A stretch of 64,000 nucleotides of DNA. Source: SKPH01 sp051748565 (GTDB taxonomy: Bacteria > Bacillota > Dethiobacteria > DTU022). The notes under the pieces are model-generated. The model made no database searches. It saw nothing but the letters and a program-made list of their open reading frames with translations, and had not been told where the DNA came from. Of this stretch, positions 1 through 9,498 are shown one piece after another. The position numbers were made by a program, and so were the translations under genes. Numbering within the stretch: position 1 is the stretch's first letter; each line of letters begins with the position of its first letter. The stretch spans positions 13,429 to 77,428 of the forward strand of contig JBNJHN010000002.1 in NCBI GenBank assembly GCA_051748565.1. The letters are read 5' to 3'.

Positions 1-64
1 CCGGGATAAGAGGGTCACCAAGCTCCTCTCTTCCGGGTAAGTTTGTCAGCTTGAATAAATTCAT
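1..64 (-). CDS. Partial ORF running off the left edge
   Basis: An ATG at 64 on the minus strand is preceded by a good ribosome site (GGGAGG, complement of 75-80, spacing about 10) and opens a frame with no stop to base 1. Only 21 residues are visible, beginning MNLFKLTNLPGREE, too few to name a family. It would be transcribed away from the amidohydrolase at 176, so bases 65-175 would hold divergent promoters; a TATTAT-like -10 lies upstream on the minus strand (about 90-96). The start context is convincing, the identity unknown. Confidence 0.45.
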   Translation of the reverse strand, partial: MNLFKLTNLPGREELGDPLIP

Positions 65-175
65 CTTTCAGGCGCCTCCCTGTTAGAATATAATAGGATA
101 AACATATTAAAGGCAGGAGATTGCATTACGGTTTCCGGATATTTATTAAATCAGAAGCAGGGAGGGCACAATGGA

Positions 176-1891
176 ATGCCTCTGTTTTCGGAACATAATC
201 AGTGCTTAAAAAATAATATGGTTTTGTATAATGGGGTAATTTATACTGCTGACAACAGTGATAATATAGTTGAAGCCCTCGCAGTAAAAGATGGAAAAAT
301 AGTTTTTACAGGCGGCAATAAGGAAGCGATGGAAACAGTTGATAATACTGCAGAAATTATCGACCTGGAAGGTAAAATGATTTTGCCCGGTTTTATCGAC
401 GCTCATATCCATGCCCCGGGCAGAATCCTGACCGATCTCTTTAACATAAGCCTTTATGATGAGCTCGATCAAAAGGCAATCATCGAAGCTGTCAAGCATT
501 ATATAGAAGCAAATCCTGATCTTGAAATATATTACGGTGAAGGGTTTTCAATCGGGGCCTTTCGAGAAGAAGAAGTATCCCGGGGGCCTAAAAAAGAGCA
601 TCTTGACCGGATTTGTTCAACAAAACCGATTGTGCTTTATTCGTCAGACTGCCACCTGGCCTGGTTAAACAGTAAGGCTTTTGAATGTTTTGGTATAACC
701 GGCAGCAGCCAGTCACCCCGGGGTGGGGTTATTGAGAAAGATCCCCTGTCTGGTGAATTGTGGGGCACACTTAAAGAAGCAGCGATGCAGCTTATTCCAG
801 ATCAGAATTATAGTAAGGACCAGATTGAAGAGGCAATGTTGTTATTTCAGCAGCACCTTCACAGCCTGGGGTATACCGGTATTTTATCAGTTTCCATGGC
901 TTCTGCTCCTCATCTGGAGACAATTCGCCTGTTGGAAGAAAAAAATAACCTTAAACTTTATGTGACTTCAAGTGTAACTATAGATCCGGACAAAGATTTG
1001 ATTGAACAGTTTGATCGAATAGGAAAACTGCGGGCTGAATTCAGCTCGGACCTGCACTCTGTTAATACGGTCAAGTTTTTTGCTGACGGAGTTGTTGAAG
1101 GAGCGACTGCTTATCTTCTGGAGCCATACAGCAATGCGGCCGGGAAGGGCAGTGATTATTGCGGGGAATTTTTTTGGGATCCGGATAAACTTGAGGAAGC
1201 TTTCCTCCTGGCTAACAGTGCCGGTTTCCAGGTTCATGTACATTCTATCGGTGATGCTTCGACCAGGAATATTCTTAATGCCCTTGAGAAGGTTTCGAAA
1301 CGTTTTCCCGGTCGGGATTGCCGCAACACTATTACTCATCTGCAGCTGGTCGAACCTTCAGATATCAGCCGATTCAGAAAAATGAAGATTATCGCCGCTA
1401 TTCAGCCTTACTGGCATTATAAGGAACCGGGCTGGTGGGAAGTGGTTGATTATCATATGCTTGGTGAACGTGCGGAAAGAGAGTATCCGCTTCAGTCTTT
1501 TTTGCTGGCCGGTGTCACGGTTGTTTCTTCGTCTGACCATCCGGTTACTCCCGATCCTAACCCGTTAAAGGCGATCAGGGCCGGAGTTACCCGTAATATC
1601 TTTTCTGAAGAATACTATGGAGTTGATCCGATTAAAAATGCAGATGATCCAAGATGGCTTTTAAACAAAGGAGAACGCAGTTCACTTGCTGATATGATTC
1701 GAAGCTTTACCGCAGCAAGTGCATATGCAATGTTCAGAGAAGATATTACAGGAACGCTTGAAGCAGGCAAAAATGCAGATTTTATCATACTCGATCATAA
1801 CCTTATCACTATGGATCCTTTGTTTATAGACAAAGTGCGCATCCTGAAAACTTATTTTAAGGGAGAACTTGTTTATAACGTAGAAATGTAA
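176..1891 (+). CDS. Amidohydrolase family 3 protein (YtcJ-like)
   Basis: A 571-residue cytoplasmic metal-dependent hydrolase of the amidohydrolase_3/YtcJ type. The N-terminal beta-sandwich runs into the metal-binding HxH of the motif DAHIHA (His77, His79); later come a VHVHSIGD stretch, a THLQLV stretch and an SSDHPVTP stretch, which supply the remaining metal ligands in this family, and the C-terminal sandwich closes with GTLEAGKNADFIILD, the usual ending of these enzymes. Length is typical (about 530-580). The start is ATG 176 behind GGGAGGG at 160-166; a Met at residue 15 is an alternative. The family acts on amide or related bonds of varied small molecules; the substrate cannot be read from the sequence. 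It stands 49 bp upstream of an unrelated membrane protein. Confidence 0.85.
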   Translation: MPLFSEHNQCLKNNMVLYNGVIYTADNSDNIVEALAVKDGKIVFTGGNKEAMETVDNTAEIIDLEGKMILPGFIDAHIHAPGRILTDLFNISLYDELDQKAIIEAVKHYIEANPDLEIYYGEGFSIGAFREEEVSRGPKKEHLDRICSTKPIVLYSSDCHLAWLNSKAFECFGITGSSQSPRGGVIEKDPLSGELWGTLKEAAMQLIPDQNYSKDQIEEAMLLFQQHLHSLGYTGILSVSMASAPHLETIRLLEEKNNLKLYVTSSVTIDPDKDLIEQFDRIGKLRAEFSSDLHSVNTVKFFADGVVEGATAYLLEPYSNAAGKGSDYCGEFFWDPDKLEEAFLLANSAGFQVHVHSIGDASTRNILNALEKVSKRFPGRDCRNTITHLQLVEPSDISRFRKMKIIAAIQPYWHYKEPGWWEVVDYHMLGERAEREYPLQSFLLAGVTVVSSSDHPVTPDPNPLKAIRAGVTRNIFSEEYYGVDPIKNADDPRWLLNKGERSSLADMIRSFTAASAYAMFREDITGTLEAGKNADFIILDHNLITMDPLFIDKVRILKTYFKGELVYNVEM

Positions 1892-1940
1892 ATTTTATAA
1901 TAGGCTCTATTTAACCCTAAAAAACGGAGTTGGTTTCTAA

Positions 1941-2861
1941 ATGAAGGGAATAAAATTGTTTATATTGATCATCTTATTTTTGTTATTGGTTCCCCTATGC
2001 TGGGTTTTTCAGGCCAGTTTAACTGCCGAACTTACTGTACTCAATAGTACTTACTATGAAGACTTGCTGACAGAAACTGAACTAACCAGTTACTTGCATG
2101 AATTACTGCATGATCGATTCTTGGTAAATATTTCGGAACAGATGCCGGAAACCCTGGCAAAAGTTGTAACCGAAATATTGATGTTTGTTTTTGACGAGGA
2201 TTGGCTGGAGGAGCAGATCCTTTATATAACCGACGACCTGCTGCTCTACGTTAAAGGGGATCAGCCTGCGGTGCAGGCTGTAATTGATTTGCGTGTAAAG
2301 AAAGAGCAGATCAGGTCCAATCTTGAAACAGCCTTAAATCTATTACCGGATCAACTCCTGGCCATGCTCGGATTTGACCCGCAGGCGATAGGAGATTTAA
2401 CGGAAATGTTAGTTGATAATATGCCCCTGCCCAATCGGATCGCAGCAAAGGATATTTTATCCGAAGAAGGGGAGCATGGTAATTTGATGACTTCACTGAT
2501 AAAAGTAAGACAGTATCGTTCATTATACACTTATCTGACATATGCTGCTTTAATTCTGCTCATATTATTTAATTATCTGTTGGCCGGGGTGGCAGGAGCT
2601 TTTAAATGGTTCGGGGCTGCTGTGCTTGTGTCCGGAATTAGTTTTTTCCTGGTCCTGCAGGCGGTATTGATGTTTTTAATGGCGCCCCTCACAGATGCTT
2701 TGGAAACAGGCGGGCTGCTTCAACCGGATATTTTTGCCACCGTCATAGAATTCAGTGCAACCCGAACGACCTTTATACCAGTTTACTTCAGCCTGGCGGG
2801 ACTGGTTATAGTGCTAAGCGGGATCCTGGCCGGCAGGCTGGTTAAAAGAAATACAATTTAA
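1941..2861 (+). CDS. Membrane protein of unknown function
   Basis: A 306-residue protein I do not recognise. It starts with a hydrophobic segment (residues 4-24) that is a signal anchor, followed by about 170 acidic, helical residues (rich in Leu, Glu, Asp) predicted to lie outside the membrane, and then three hydrophobic segments around residues 195-215, 222-245 and 275-298. This layout (anchor, extracytoplasmic helical domain, three C-terminal membrane spans) suggests an integral membrane or envelope protein. The ribosome site is weak (ACGGAG, 1924-1929). It is co-oriented with the amidohydrolase upstream and separated from the RND gene by a promoter/operator, so it is probably not part of the efflux operon. 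Confidence 0.6.
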   Translation: MKGIKLFILIILFLLLVPLCWVFQASLTAELTVLNSTYYEDLLTETELTSYLHELLHDRFLVNISEQMPETLAKVVTEILMFVFDEDWLEEQILYITDDLLLYVKGDQPAVQAVIDLRVKKEQIRSNLETALNLLPDQLLAMLGFDPQAIGDLTEMLVDNMPLPNRIAAKDILSEEGEHGNLMTSLIKVRQYRSLYTYLTYAALILLILFNYLLAGVAGAFKWFGAAVLVSGISFFLVLQAVLMFLMAPLTDALETGGLLQPDIFATVIEFSATRTTFIPVYFSLAGLVIVLSGILAGRLVKRNTI

Positions 2862-2909
2862 GAGAATAGGTAATAAAAATAATTGATACCTTTTATTAAT
2901 CTTATGATA

Positions 2910-2952
2910 TGCTATAATATATCATGAACTGACCGACCGGTCGGCCGGTCAG
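2910..2952 (+). promoter_or_regulatory. Promoter and palindromic operator of the RND/TetR operon
   Basis: An extended -10 (TGC-TATAAT, 2910-2918) is followed at 2929-2952 by an imperfect palindrome with arms CTGACCG.CCG and CGG.CGGTCAG around a GACCGGTC-like centre. Its GACCG-rich arms resemble operators bound by TetR-family regulators, and a TetR gene closes this operon at 7053. The palindrome covers the expected transcription start, a position suited to repression. A -35 box is not clear, as expected for an extended -10 promoter. Inference: the TetR protein encoded downstream autoregulates the operon here. Confidence 0.6.
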
Positions 2953-2975
2953 CGTGACTTTTGCGGAGGCAATAA

Positions 2976-5900
2976 ATGATGAGTTTATCGAAAATAGCAG
3001 TTAAAAGACCTGTGGCAACCGGAACGATACTGCTGTTAATATTGTTGATCGGTTCGGTCAGTCTTTACCAGAGTCCTCTTGACCTGCTGCCCGATATCCA
3101 GCCCCCGGTGCTGGCGGTGATAACTGTATTTCCGGGCAGTTCTCCCCAGGAAACTCTTGAACTGGTTACCCGGCCGGTGGAAGAAGGGGTATCTGCTGTC
3201 AGCGGCCTGACCAATCTAAATTCTTTTTCCCAGGAAAACCTTTCTCTTGTGATTATGCAGTTTGATTGGGGTATGGATATCAACAGGGTCCGTGAAGATG
3301 TTAATGTGCGTATGGATTTGCTTAATTTACCCGACGGGGTCCAGCGGCCGATGGTTCTCAAATTTGATCCGACCCTGATGCCAATTATGGTTGTTTCGGC
3401 CAGTGGAAGCAATGATAAGGTTCACTTAACCGAATGGCTTGAAGACACCGTATCTCCGAGACTCGATTCGATCCCAGGCGTGGCCAGCGTACAGGTCCAG
3501 GGTGGAGCGGAACAAGATCTTTTTGTCCGCACTTCACCTGACACAATGGCCGAGTATGAAGTATCATTTGAACAGATTGCCAATGTGCTGCGGGCCAGCC
3601 TGGTAGATTTGCCGGCCGGAATTATTGATCTCGAGGATCGTCAGGTGAGGATTCGATTTCTGGGTCGCTATGCAGAAGTAGAAATGCTTTCCGATCTGGT
3701 TGTTGGATTCCAGGTTGACCAGGATGCTCTTGAAGAGATGATCGGTCGGGAAGTTGATATAGATTTAAACCGGATGCTCGCCGGGCAGGATAATATCTTA
3801 TCAGGTGGCATTGGCGGAGGATTTAGCCAGGTGCCGATGCGGGAAATATACTGGGATGATATTTTTGATTTTAAAAGAGCTGTAATTTCCGCCGGAAAGC
3901 TTTTAATTCCCTTGAACGAAGAGTGGGCAGCCCGGCATGATCAAGAAGTTGAAAGCAGGCTGTTTCTCTTTACAGCCAATCCCCATATAAGTTACGAGCC
4001 GGAAAAATTACTCATGAATCTTTCTTTGACTTCTTTGGGCAGATCTCGCTTAGATGACAGTACAGTCAGCCTGGAGGATATTTGGATTATAGAACAAGCC
4101 GTCTGGGACAGCAACCGGATTATTGTTCCAATTGATCCGGTAAGCATGGATCTTTATGCTTTAGATGCTGCGGATCTTTCTGCCTTGGCCGAAAGCAATC
4201 CCCTCGTCATAGGGTCCGGCAGCAATTATCTGCTGGTTGCATTTCATGAAAACTGGGAAAATATCCGCAGTAAACCTATTGTTTCACTGCCTGATTACGG
4301 CGCCTGGCTTTCAAACGTGCAGAGTGAAGTGGCAAAGGGGGTTGACGATGCTACGCGTCGCCTCGAGGATAGTCTTAGCGATTTGGCCACTACAATGATT
4401 CTAAGCTCTATGAACCAGGGTCCTTCCAATTTTGCCGGGTTTGAATTTGACGGCGATTTTCCGATAAACCCTGTATCCCTGGGTATGCTGGCAGAGATCG
4501 AGCAGGATATTTACAGCCCGACAACTATAACACGCTTTAACCGGCAGCCCAGTATCAGCCTGGTAATTCAAAAAGAAGGCGATGCCAATACAGTGCTGGT
4601 TTCCCGTCAGATCAGGGGTGTTCTTGACCAGCTTTCTGAAGAGAGTACAGCGGGTTTCTCCCGGGTAACCTTTAGCACCGTTTTAGATCAGGCGGAAGAG
4701 ATTGAGCGGGCTTTGGCCGACCTGGCCTGGGCATTGGCCGGCGGGGCCCTTCTGGCCATTATAGTGTTGATTTTATTCCTGCGAAACTGGCGTACTACAA
4801 TGTTCATTGGTTTAAGTATCCCGGTAGCAATCATTGCCACTTTTACACTTCTCTATTTTGCCAACCTGACTATTAACCTGATGACCCTGGGTGGATTGGC
4901 CCTGGCGGCAGGCATGCTTGTAGACAATGCCATTGTTGTCAGTGAAAATATTTTTCGGCGTTACCAGATGGGTGAAAATCCTTCGGAAGCATCCGTAAAC
5001 GGCGCACGGGAGGTTGCAGGAGCCATTACCGCTTCTACGCTGACTACAATAAGCGTCTTTTTCCCCGTTGTATTTATTAGCGGCCTGGCCGGTCAGATTT
5101 TCTGGGAATTTGCCTTAACCGTGGCCTGTGCAATTCTTGCTTCACTTTTAGTCGCCCTGACAGTAATTCCTCTTTTAGCTTCACGCTCACTGGGCCTTCA
5201 CCATCAAAGACATGCTGAGAGCTTTAGCACATCACGCTTGCCTACTTATCGTTCCCTTCTTAAATTGGCTGTACGTCATCCCTGGTGGGTGCTTATATTT
5301 GCCGCTTTTTTTATTGCAATGGGAGCCATCGGTTTTACAACATTGGGAACTGAACTTTTCCCGCCAACAGATGAATCATCATTTACGATTAGCATTTCTC
5401 TTCTCCCCGGTACTACCCTGGCGATTACAGATGCTTACTCGACTGAAGCGGAAAAGATCCTGGAGAACAGGGTGGGAGTTGCTTCCTTCTCGACTACAGT
5501 TGGTGGATCCGGCTTCTTAAACATGTTTGGCGGGGGTGGTTCTTCGAATCAGTCCAGCATCAGTGTGAAAATTGATCCGGATCATATTGGGGATATAGAT
5601 CGGATCATTGCAGAAGTCAGGCGAGATATGCTGGCCTTGCCGGTAGAAGCAGATCTGAGCTTTTCCAGGGATTCCGTGCTTGATACTGCCGGACTGGAAA
5701 GCGGCCTTGACCTGGTGGTGAGCGGCCCCGATCTGGATCAGATCATTGCTATAACCGGCCAGGCGGTGCAGGTTCTGTCAGAGAACCCGCAATTTACCGA
5801 TGTTCAATCTTCGCTTGAAGAGAGCCGTCCGGAAATACATATTCGTTTAGATCAAAGCCAGGCCTTGCAGAAAGGTGTGACCCAGGTTCAGGTAGCTACA

Positions 5901-6998
5901 GCAGTTCGTCAGGCACTCGAGGGTATCCCGGTCAGTCGAATTGAGACCGAAGCAGGCATACTGAGCATAATTCTCGGATATCAAAAAAGCGATATTAAGA
6001 CAATTGAAGACCTTGCCCGGATCGGTTTTTATACACCTGCCGGTGAATTCCTGCACCTGGATGAAATTGCTACTTTGACTGAAAATTTTGGGCCCCGGAG
6101 TATACCCCGTGAGAATCAAATGGTGGTCGGCCAGATCCAATTGCAGTATGGCGCACTTGATCTCGGCATGGCTACAAGCCTTGCTTTAGAAGAACTGGAA
6201 GTAATAACTCTGCCGAATGGATATGAAATCAAGCCTGCAGGCAGCTTTACCCTTATGGGAGATGTACTTTCAGAGCTGGAACTGGTCCTGTTTATGGCTG
6301 CCCTGCTGGTCTACCTGGTCATGGCAGCCCAGTTTGAATCGCTGCTGCACCCGTTTATCATTATCTGTACTTTACCGCTGGCCTACACCGGTTCGGTAAT
6401 TGCCCTTATGATTACCGGTAATAGCATCAGTATCCCTGCCATGATCGGCGTAGTGGTTCTTTCAGGTATCCTTGTCAATGACGGAATTATTATGGTCGAT
6501 TTCATTAATCAGCAAAGAAGACTGCACGGTCTTGGCCTGCAGGAAGCAATTATTGAAGGAGCTGTTGCCCGTTTGAGGCCGATCCTGATGACAACTGCTA
6601 CAACTGTGCTGGGGCTGATTCCACTGGCTTTAGGCCTGGGAGAAGGAAGTCAACTCCAGGCACCGATGGCTATAACGATCATTGGGGGCCAAATCACGGG
6701 AACCATTCTGCTCCTTCTGGCCATTCCCTCTATTTATAAAGTTCTGACCCGGGAGACGGCAGAACAAAGAGACAAGTATGCAGAGGAAGAAGCGCCAGAA
6801 TCTCTGGCGGCAGCAGGTGGTGGAGCAGGCGTATCGATTCCCGCCCGCGGGCAAAAAAGCAATCATCAACTCCTGAAAAGTAAAGATAAGCCTCTATTTA
6901 TACTTATCCTGCGTATGGTAATTGTGCTCATTTTGGCGGCGGTTATTTTAATCCTGCTCGGGACTTCCGGGCAGGAACTGCTGACTGTAATTCAGTAA
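2976..6998 (+). CDS. RND-family efflux pump inner-membrane subunit, enlarged
   Basis: A 1340-residue proton-driven exporter of the AcrB/SwrC superfamily. It begins with the first membrane helix (residues 10-30) and the classic PPVLAVITVFPGSSPQE periplasmic-face motif; the central helices carry GMLVDNAIVVSENIF, the family proton-relay motif with Asp present, and the C-terminal half has GSFTLMGD and LVNDGIIMVDFINQ. Relatives are about 1030-1065 residues; the surplus lies mainly in the first extracytoplasmic domain, roughly residues 250-505, where an unrecognised segment interrupts the fold before the conserved RFN-Q-SISLVIQKEGDANT region resumes. The C-terminus also has an extra linker and final hydrophobic helix. 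No membrane-fusion protein or outer-membrane factor accompanies it. ATG 2976 and ATG 2979 both follow GGAGG at 2965-2969. Confidence 0.85.
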   Translation: MMSLSKIAVKRPVATGTILLLILLIGSVSLYQSPLDLLPDIQPPVLAVITVFPGSSPQETLELVTRPVEEGVSAVSGLTNLNSFSQENLSLVIMQFDWGMDINRVREDVNVRMDLLNLPDGVQRPMVLKFDPTLMPIMVVSASGSNDKVHLTEWLEDTVSPRLDSIPGVASVQVQGGAEQDLFVRTSPDTMAEYEVSFEQIANVLRASLVDLPAGIIDLEDRQVRIRFLGRYAEVEMLSDLVVGFQVDQDALEEMIGREVDIDLNRMLAGQDNILSGGIGGGFSQVPMREIYWDDIFDFKRAVISAGKLLIPLNEEWAARHDQEVESRLFLFTANPHISYEPEKLLMNLSLTSLGRSRLDDSTVSLEDIWIIEQAVWDSNRIIVPIDPVSMDLYALDAADLSALAESNPLVIGSGSNYLLVAFHENWENIRSKPIVSLPDYGAWLSNVQSEVAKGVDDATRRLEDSLSDLATTMILSSMNQGPSNFAGFEFDGDFPINPVSLGMLAEIEQDIYSPTTITRFNRQPSISLVIQKEGDANTVLVSRQIRGVLDQLSEESTAGFSRVTFSTVLDQAEEIERALADLAWALAGGALLAIIVLILFLRNWRTTMFIGLSIPVAIIATFTLLYFANLTINLMTLGGLALAAGMLVDNAIVVSENIFRRYQMGENPSEASVNGAREVAGAITASTLTTISVFFPVVFISGLAGQIFWEFALTVACAILASLLVALTVIPLLASRSLGLHHQRHAESFSTSRLPTYRSLLKLAVRHPWWVLIFAAFFIAMGAIGFTTLGTELFPPTDESSFTISISLLPGTTLAITDAYSTEAEKILENRVGVASFSTTVGGSGFLNMFGGGGSSNQSSISVKIDPDHIGDIDRIIAEVRRDMLALPVEADLSFSRDSVLDTAGLESGLDLVVSGPDLDQIIAITGQAVQVLSENPQFTDVQSSLEESRPEIHIRLDQSQALQKGVTQVQVATAVRQALEGIPVSRIETEAGILSIILGYQKSDIKTIEDLARIGFYTPAGEFLHLDEIATLTENFGPRSIPRENQMVVGQIQLQYGALDLGMATSLALEELEVITLPNGYEIKPAGSFTLMGDVLSELELVLFMAALLVYLVMAAQFESLLHPFIIICTLPLAYTGSVIALMITGNSISIPAMIGVVVLSGILVNDGIIMVDFINQQRRLHGLGLQEAIIEGAVARLRPILMTTATTVLGLIPLALGLGEGSQLQAPMAITIIGGQITGTILLLLAIPSIYKVLTRETAEQRDKYAEEEAPESLAAAGGGAGVSIPARGQKSNHQLLKSKDKPLFILILRMVIVLILAAVILILLGTSGQELLTVIQ

Positions 6999-7004
6999 CA
7001 GCTG

Positions 7005-7018
7005 AAGAACCGGTTCTT
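7005..7018. promoter_or_regulatory. Perfect 14-bp palindrome between RND gene and tetR
   Basis: AAGAACCGGTTCTT is a perfect inverted repeat located just after the RND stop and 35 bp before the TetR start. It could be a second regulator site or a small RNA hairpin tuning expression between the two genes. There is no run of T after it, so it is not a normal terminator. Confidence 0.35.
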
Positions 7019-7052
7019 ATAGAATCATAGTGCAAGAAAGGAGGAATCACTA

Positions 7053-7691
7053 ATGGAGGTAGTAAATCATCAGAAAAGAGAAGCGGGCAAAAAGAAAGAA
7101 CAGATCCTGTTGGCGGCAGTGGAGATGTTCCTGGATAAAGACTTTTACCAGGTGACTATAGTCGAGATTGCCGAACGGGCCGGAGTCGGTAAAGGAACCG
7201 TTTATGAATATTTTTCCAGCAAAGAAGACCTCTTTAAAGAAAGTTTCTCTTACTGTGCCGAAGCATATCTCCAATCATTCAGGCAGCATTTAACTGAACC
7301 GGCATCGGTAAAAAAAACCATGCATGATATAGTCAGGACCCACCTTGAACTGATAAAAGACAATCGCAAAAGATTGCACCTTCTCTTCAATGAGCGGCCC
7401 CTGAGCTTTCAGGAATTGCAATCCTGGGTTCTCGACAGGCGCCAGGAACTACTTCAGGGTATCGCTTCCTTAATCGATGAAGGCATTAATTTGAAAGAAG
7501 TTCGGCCTGATATTGATGTTGAAATGGCAGCACGTCTTTTTCTTGCCCTCAACTATGTAGTGATGGGCGGCATGGTTATATTGGACAATGTTGAAGTAGG
7601 GGAAGAACAGATATCCACCCTGCTTGACATATATTGGAATGGAATAGGCAATAACCTGGCAGCACCCGGCCTTCAAGATCCGAAATCCTAA
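7053..7691 (+). CDS. TetR/AcrR-family transcriptional regulator
   Basis: A 212-residue repressor. The N-terminal helix-turn-helix (about residues 15-60) includes VTIVEIAERAGVGKGTVYEY followed by FSSKEDLF, the classic TetR signature; the rest is the all-helical ligand-binding and dimerisation domain, which is not conserved. The start follows a strong AAAGGAGG site. It sits 54 bp after the RND exporter gene in the same direction, and a GACCG-type palindrome covers the operon promoter at 2929-2952, so it most likely controls the exporter in response to an exported compound. The ligand is unknown. Confidence 0.88.
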   Translation: MEVVNHQKREAGKKKEQILLAAVEMFLDKDFYQVTIVEIAERAGVGKGTVYEYFSSKEDLFKESFSYCAEAYLQSFRQHLTEPASVKKTMHDIVRTHLELIKDNRKRLHLLFNERPLSFQELQSWVLDRRQELLQGIASLIDEGINLKEVRPDIDVEMAARLFLALNYVVMGGMVILDNVEVGEEQISTLLDIYWNGIGNNLAAPGLQDPKS

Positions 7692-7772
7692 AGCCATGGT
7701 TCTTTTTAGGAGCCAGGCATTACTCTATCACGGGTTTGCCGTATTTCGTTTACCTGATTTATGTTGATGCTT

Positions 7773-8969
7773 TTATTTCAAAGCAGCGCCAATTTCTTTG
7801 CCGTAATCAACGGCGGAGGCTATTTCTTCGTCACCGGGGCTCCAAAGCATTCTCAGCCCTTTTTTATTGATCAGCTCAAAACCAGCATCTTCCAACATCT
7901 CACTGACCAGCTTAACCGATTCGCCGCTCCATCCGTAGCATCCAAAAGCTGCTCCTTTTTTCAGCTGAAAGTTTAAGCCCTTGGCCAAATCCATTAAAGC
8001 AGTGATCGAATGAAGGATACCCTTATTTACTGTCGGAGAACCGACTACAATACCTTTGGACTTGAATATTTCAGTGATTACATCATTGATATCCGAACGG
8101 GCGGCATTGTAGAGTTTAATATTTATTGTGTCGTTGGTTTCTTTTATACCTGCTGCAATTGCTTCGGCAGCTTTTCTGGTCCCGTCCCACATGGTGTCGT
8201 AGATCACTGTTACCTGGTTCTCCTGGTAGCTGTCGGCCCATTCCAGGTACTTATTTACAATCTGCAGGGGATCTTCACGCCAGATAACCCCATGACTGGG
8301 ACAGATCATATCCACAGGTAGCCCTAACCCGACTACCTCTTTTATTTTAGCGCTAACCAGTTTACTGAAAGGGGTAAGGATATTGGCATAATACTTAATT
8401 GCTTCCTCAAAGAGCTCGCATTGATCTACCAGATCATTATACATAAGCTCACTGGCGTAGTGTTGACCGAAAGCATCGTTGGGGAACAATATATTATCTT
8501 CGGTCAGGTAACAGAACATGCTATCGGGCCAGTGCAGCATTTTCGCTTCAATAAAGATGAGCTCTTTGCCGCCCAGGTCGATTTTGTCGCCGGTCTTTAC
8601 CGGCTGGAAATTCCAGTCCTGGTGGTATTGACCGCGCAGTGACTTAACGCCAGCCCCGCTGCAGTATACCGGGGTGCCCGGTATCTCACGCAGTAGTTCA
8701 GGCAGGGAACCGCTATGATCAACTTCGCCATGATTGGCGATAATATAATCAATCTCTTTTAAATTAATTTCCCTTTTAAGCTTAGTAACGAACTCTTCAG
8801 CAAAGGGACGCCAGACCGTATCGATCAAAACAATTTTATCTTTTCCTCTGACCAGGTATGAGTTATAGGAACTTCCTCTGTGAGCGCTCAACTCCTCACC
8901 ATGAAATTTGCGCAGTTCCCAATCAATTTTTCCTACCCAGGTTATATTATCGTTAACCTTGAATGCCAT
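7773..8969 (-). CDS. Flavodiiron protein (A-type flavoprotein, FprA-like)
   Basis: A 398-residue cytoplasmic oxygen or nitric-oxide reductase. The N-terminal metallo-beta-lactamase-like domain (about 1-250) carries the diiron-site motif HGEVDHSG (H-x-E-x-D-H) and later histidines in CPSHGVIW; the C-terminal flavodoxin domain (about 255-398) has the FMN-loop YDTMWDGTRKAA and GSPTVNKG. Length matches the class A enzymes, without extra rubredoxin or flavin-reductase domains, so it needs a separate electron donor such as the small rubredoxin at 43854 (inference). The start ATG follows a purine-rich AAAAGGAGG site. It is the second gene of a two-gene unit behind the cupin gene (27 bp gap). Role: scavenging O2 to water in an anaerobe. 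Confidence 0.92.
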   Translation of the reverse strand: MAFKVNDNITWVGKIDWELRKFHGEELSAHRGSSYNSYLVRGKDKIVLIDTVWRPFAEEFVTKLKREINLKEIDYIIANHGEVDHSGSLPELLREIPGTPVYCSGAGVKSLRGQYHQDWNFQPVKTGDKIDLGGKELIFIEAKMLHWPDSMFCYLTEDNILFPNDAFGQHYASELMYNDLVDQCELFEEAIKYYANILTPFSKLVSAKIKEVVGLGLPVDMICPSHGVIWREDPLQIVNKYLEWADSYQENQVTVIYDTMWDGTRKAAEAIAAGIKETNDTINIKLYNAARSDINDVITEIFKSKGIVVGSPTVNKGILHSITALMDLAKGLNFQLKKGAAFGCYGWSGESVKLVSEMLEDAGFELINKKGLRMLWSPGDEEIASAVDYGKEIGAALK

Positions 8970-8996
8970 CTTCGATAACCTCCTTTTAAATATATA

Positions 8997-9323
8997 TTAG
9001 GAGCGGATCATAACCAGCATCATTTTGAACCGTTCATTTGCTTTCAGGGCATGCGGTTCATTAGCCGGCATTATTATTGTTTCGCCTTCCTTAACACTAT
9101 GTGATTTGCCGGAGATGATTATTTCCCCGGTTCCGTCCAGGATACATACAAGGGCATCAAATGGAGCAGTATGTTCACTTAATCCCTGGCCCTGTTCAAA
9201 TGCAAAAACAGTTACCGTCCCGGTTTCTTTTTTCAATATTTCTTTGCTTACTACAGCGCCGTCCTGGTAATTGGTTAATTCTTTCAGATTTGCAGTTTTT
9301 GCCAAAAGGCTTTGCTCATTCAT
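8997..9323 (-). CDS. Small cupin-domain protein
   Basis: A 108-residue single-domain cupin. The first cupin motif is represented by the LSEHTAPFDALVCILDGTGE stretch (His and Glu-type metal ligands) and the second by EGETIIMPANEPHALKA with a His ligand. Such small beta-barrels bind a metal or small ligand; no specific reaction can be assigned. The start ATG follows GGAGGCGG. It is immediately upstream of the flavodiiron gene and in the same direction, so the two are probably cotranscribed and the cupin may serve oxygen or redox stress (inference from context). Confidence 0.8.
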   Translation of the reverse strand: MNEQSLLAKTANLKELTNYQDGAVVSKEILKKETGTVTVFAFEQGQGLSEHTAPFDALVCILDGTGEIIISGKSHSVKEGETIIMPANEPHALKANERFKMMLVMIRS

Positions 9324-9498
9324 TTAACCGCCTCCAAGATAAGGAATAATTTATAACCAATTAGGTTATGTATATTTTATCATAGGATGGAATCAGGCAC
9401 AACTGCAAATAAGGAATATTTCGGAGCAGGAATAACCTTAAGCGCTGTCAAAGTTAAATTGAAATTCGTTAAAAAATAATTGCCGGGAGTGGTGAGTA

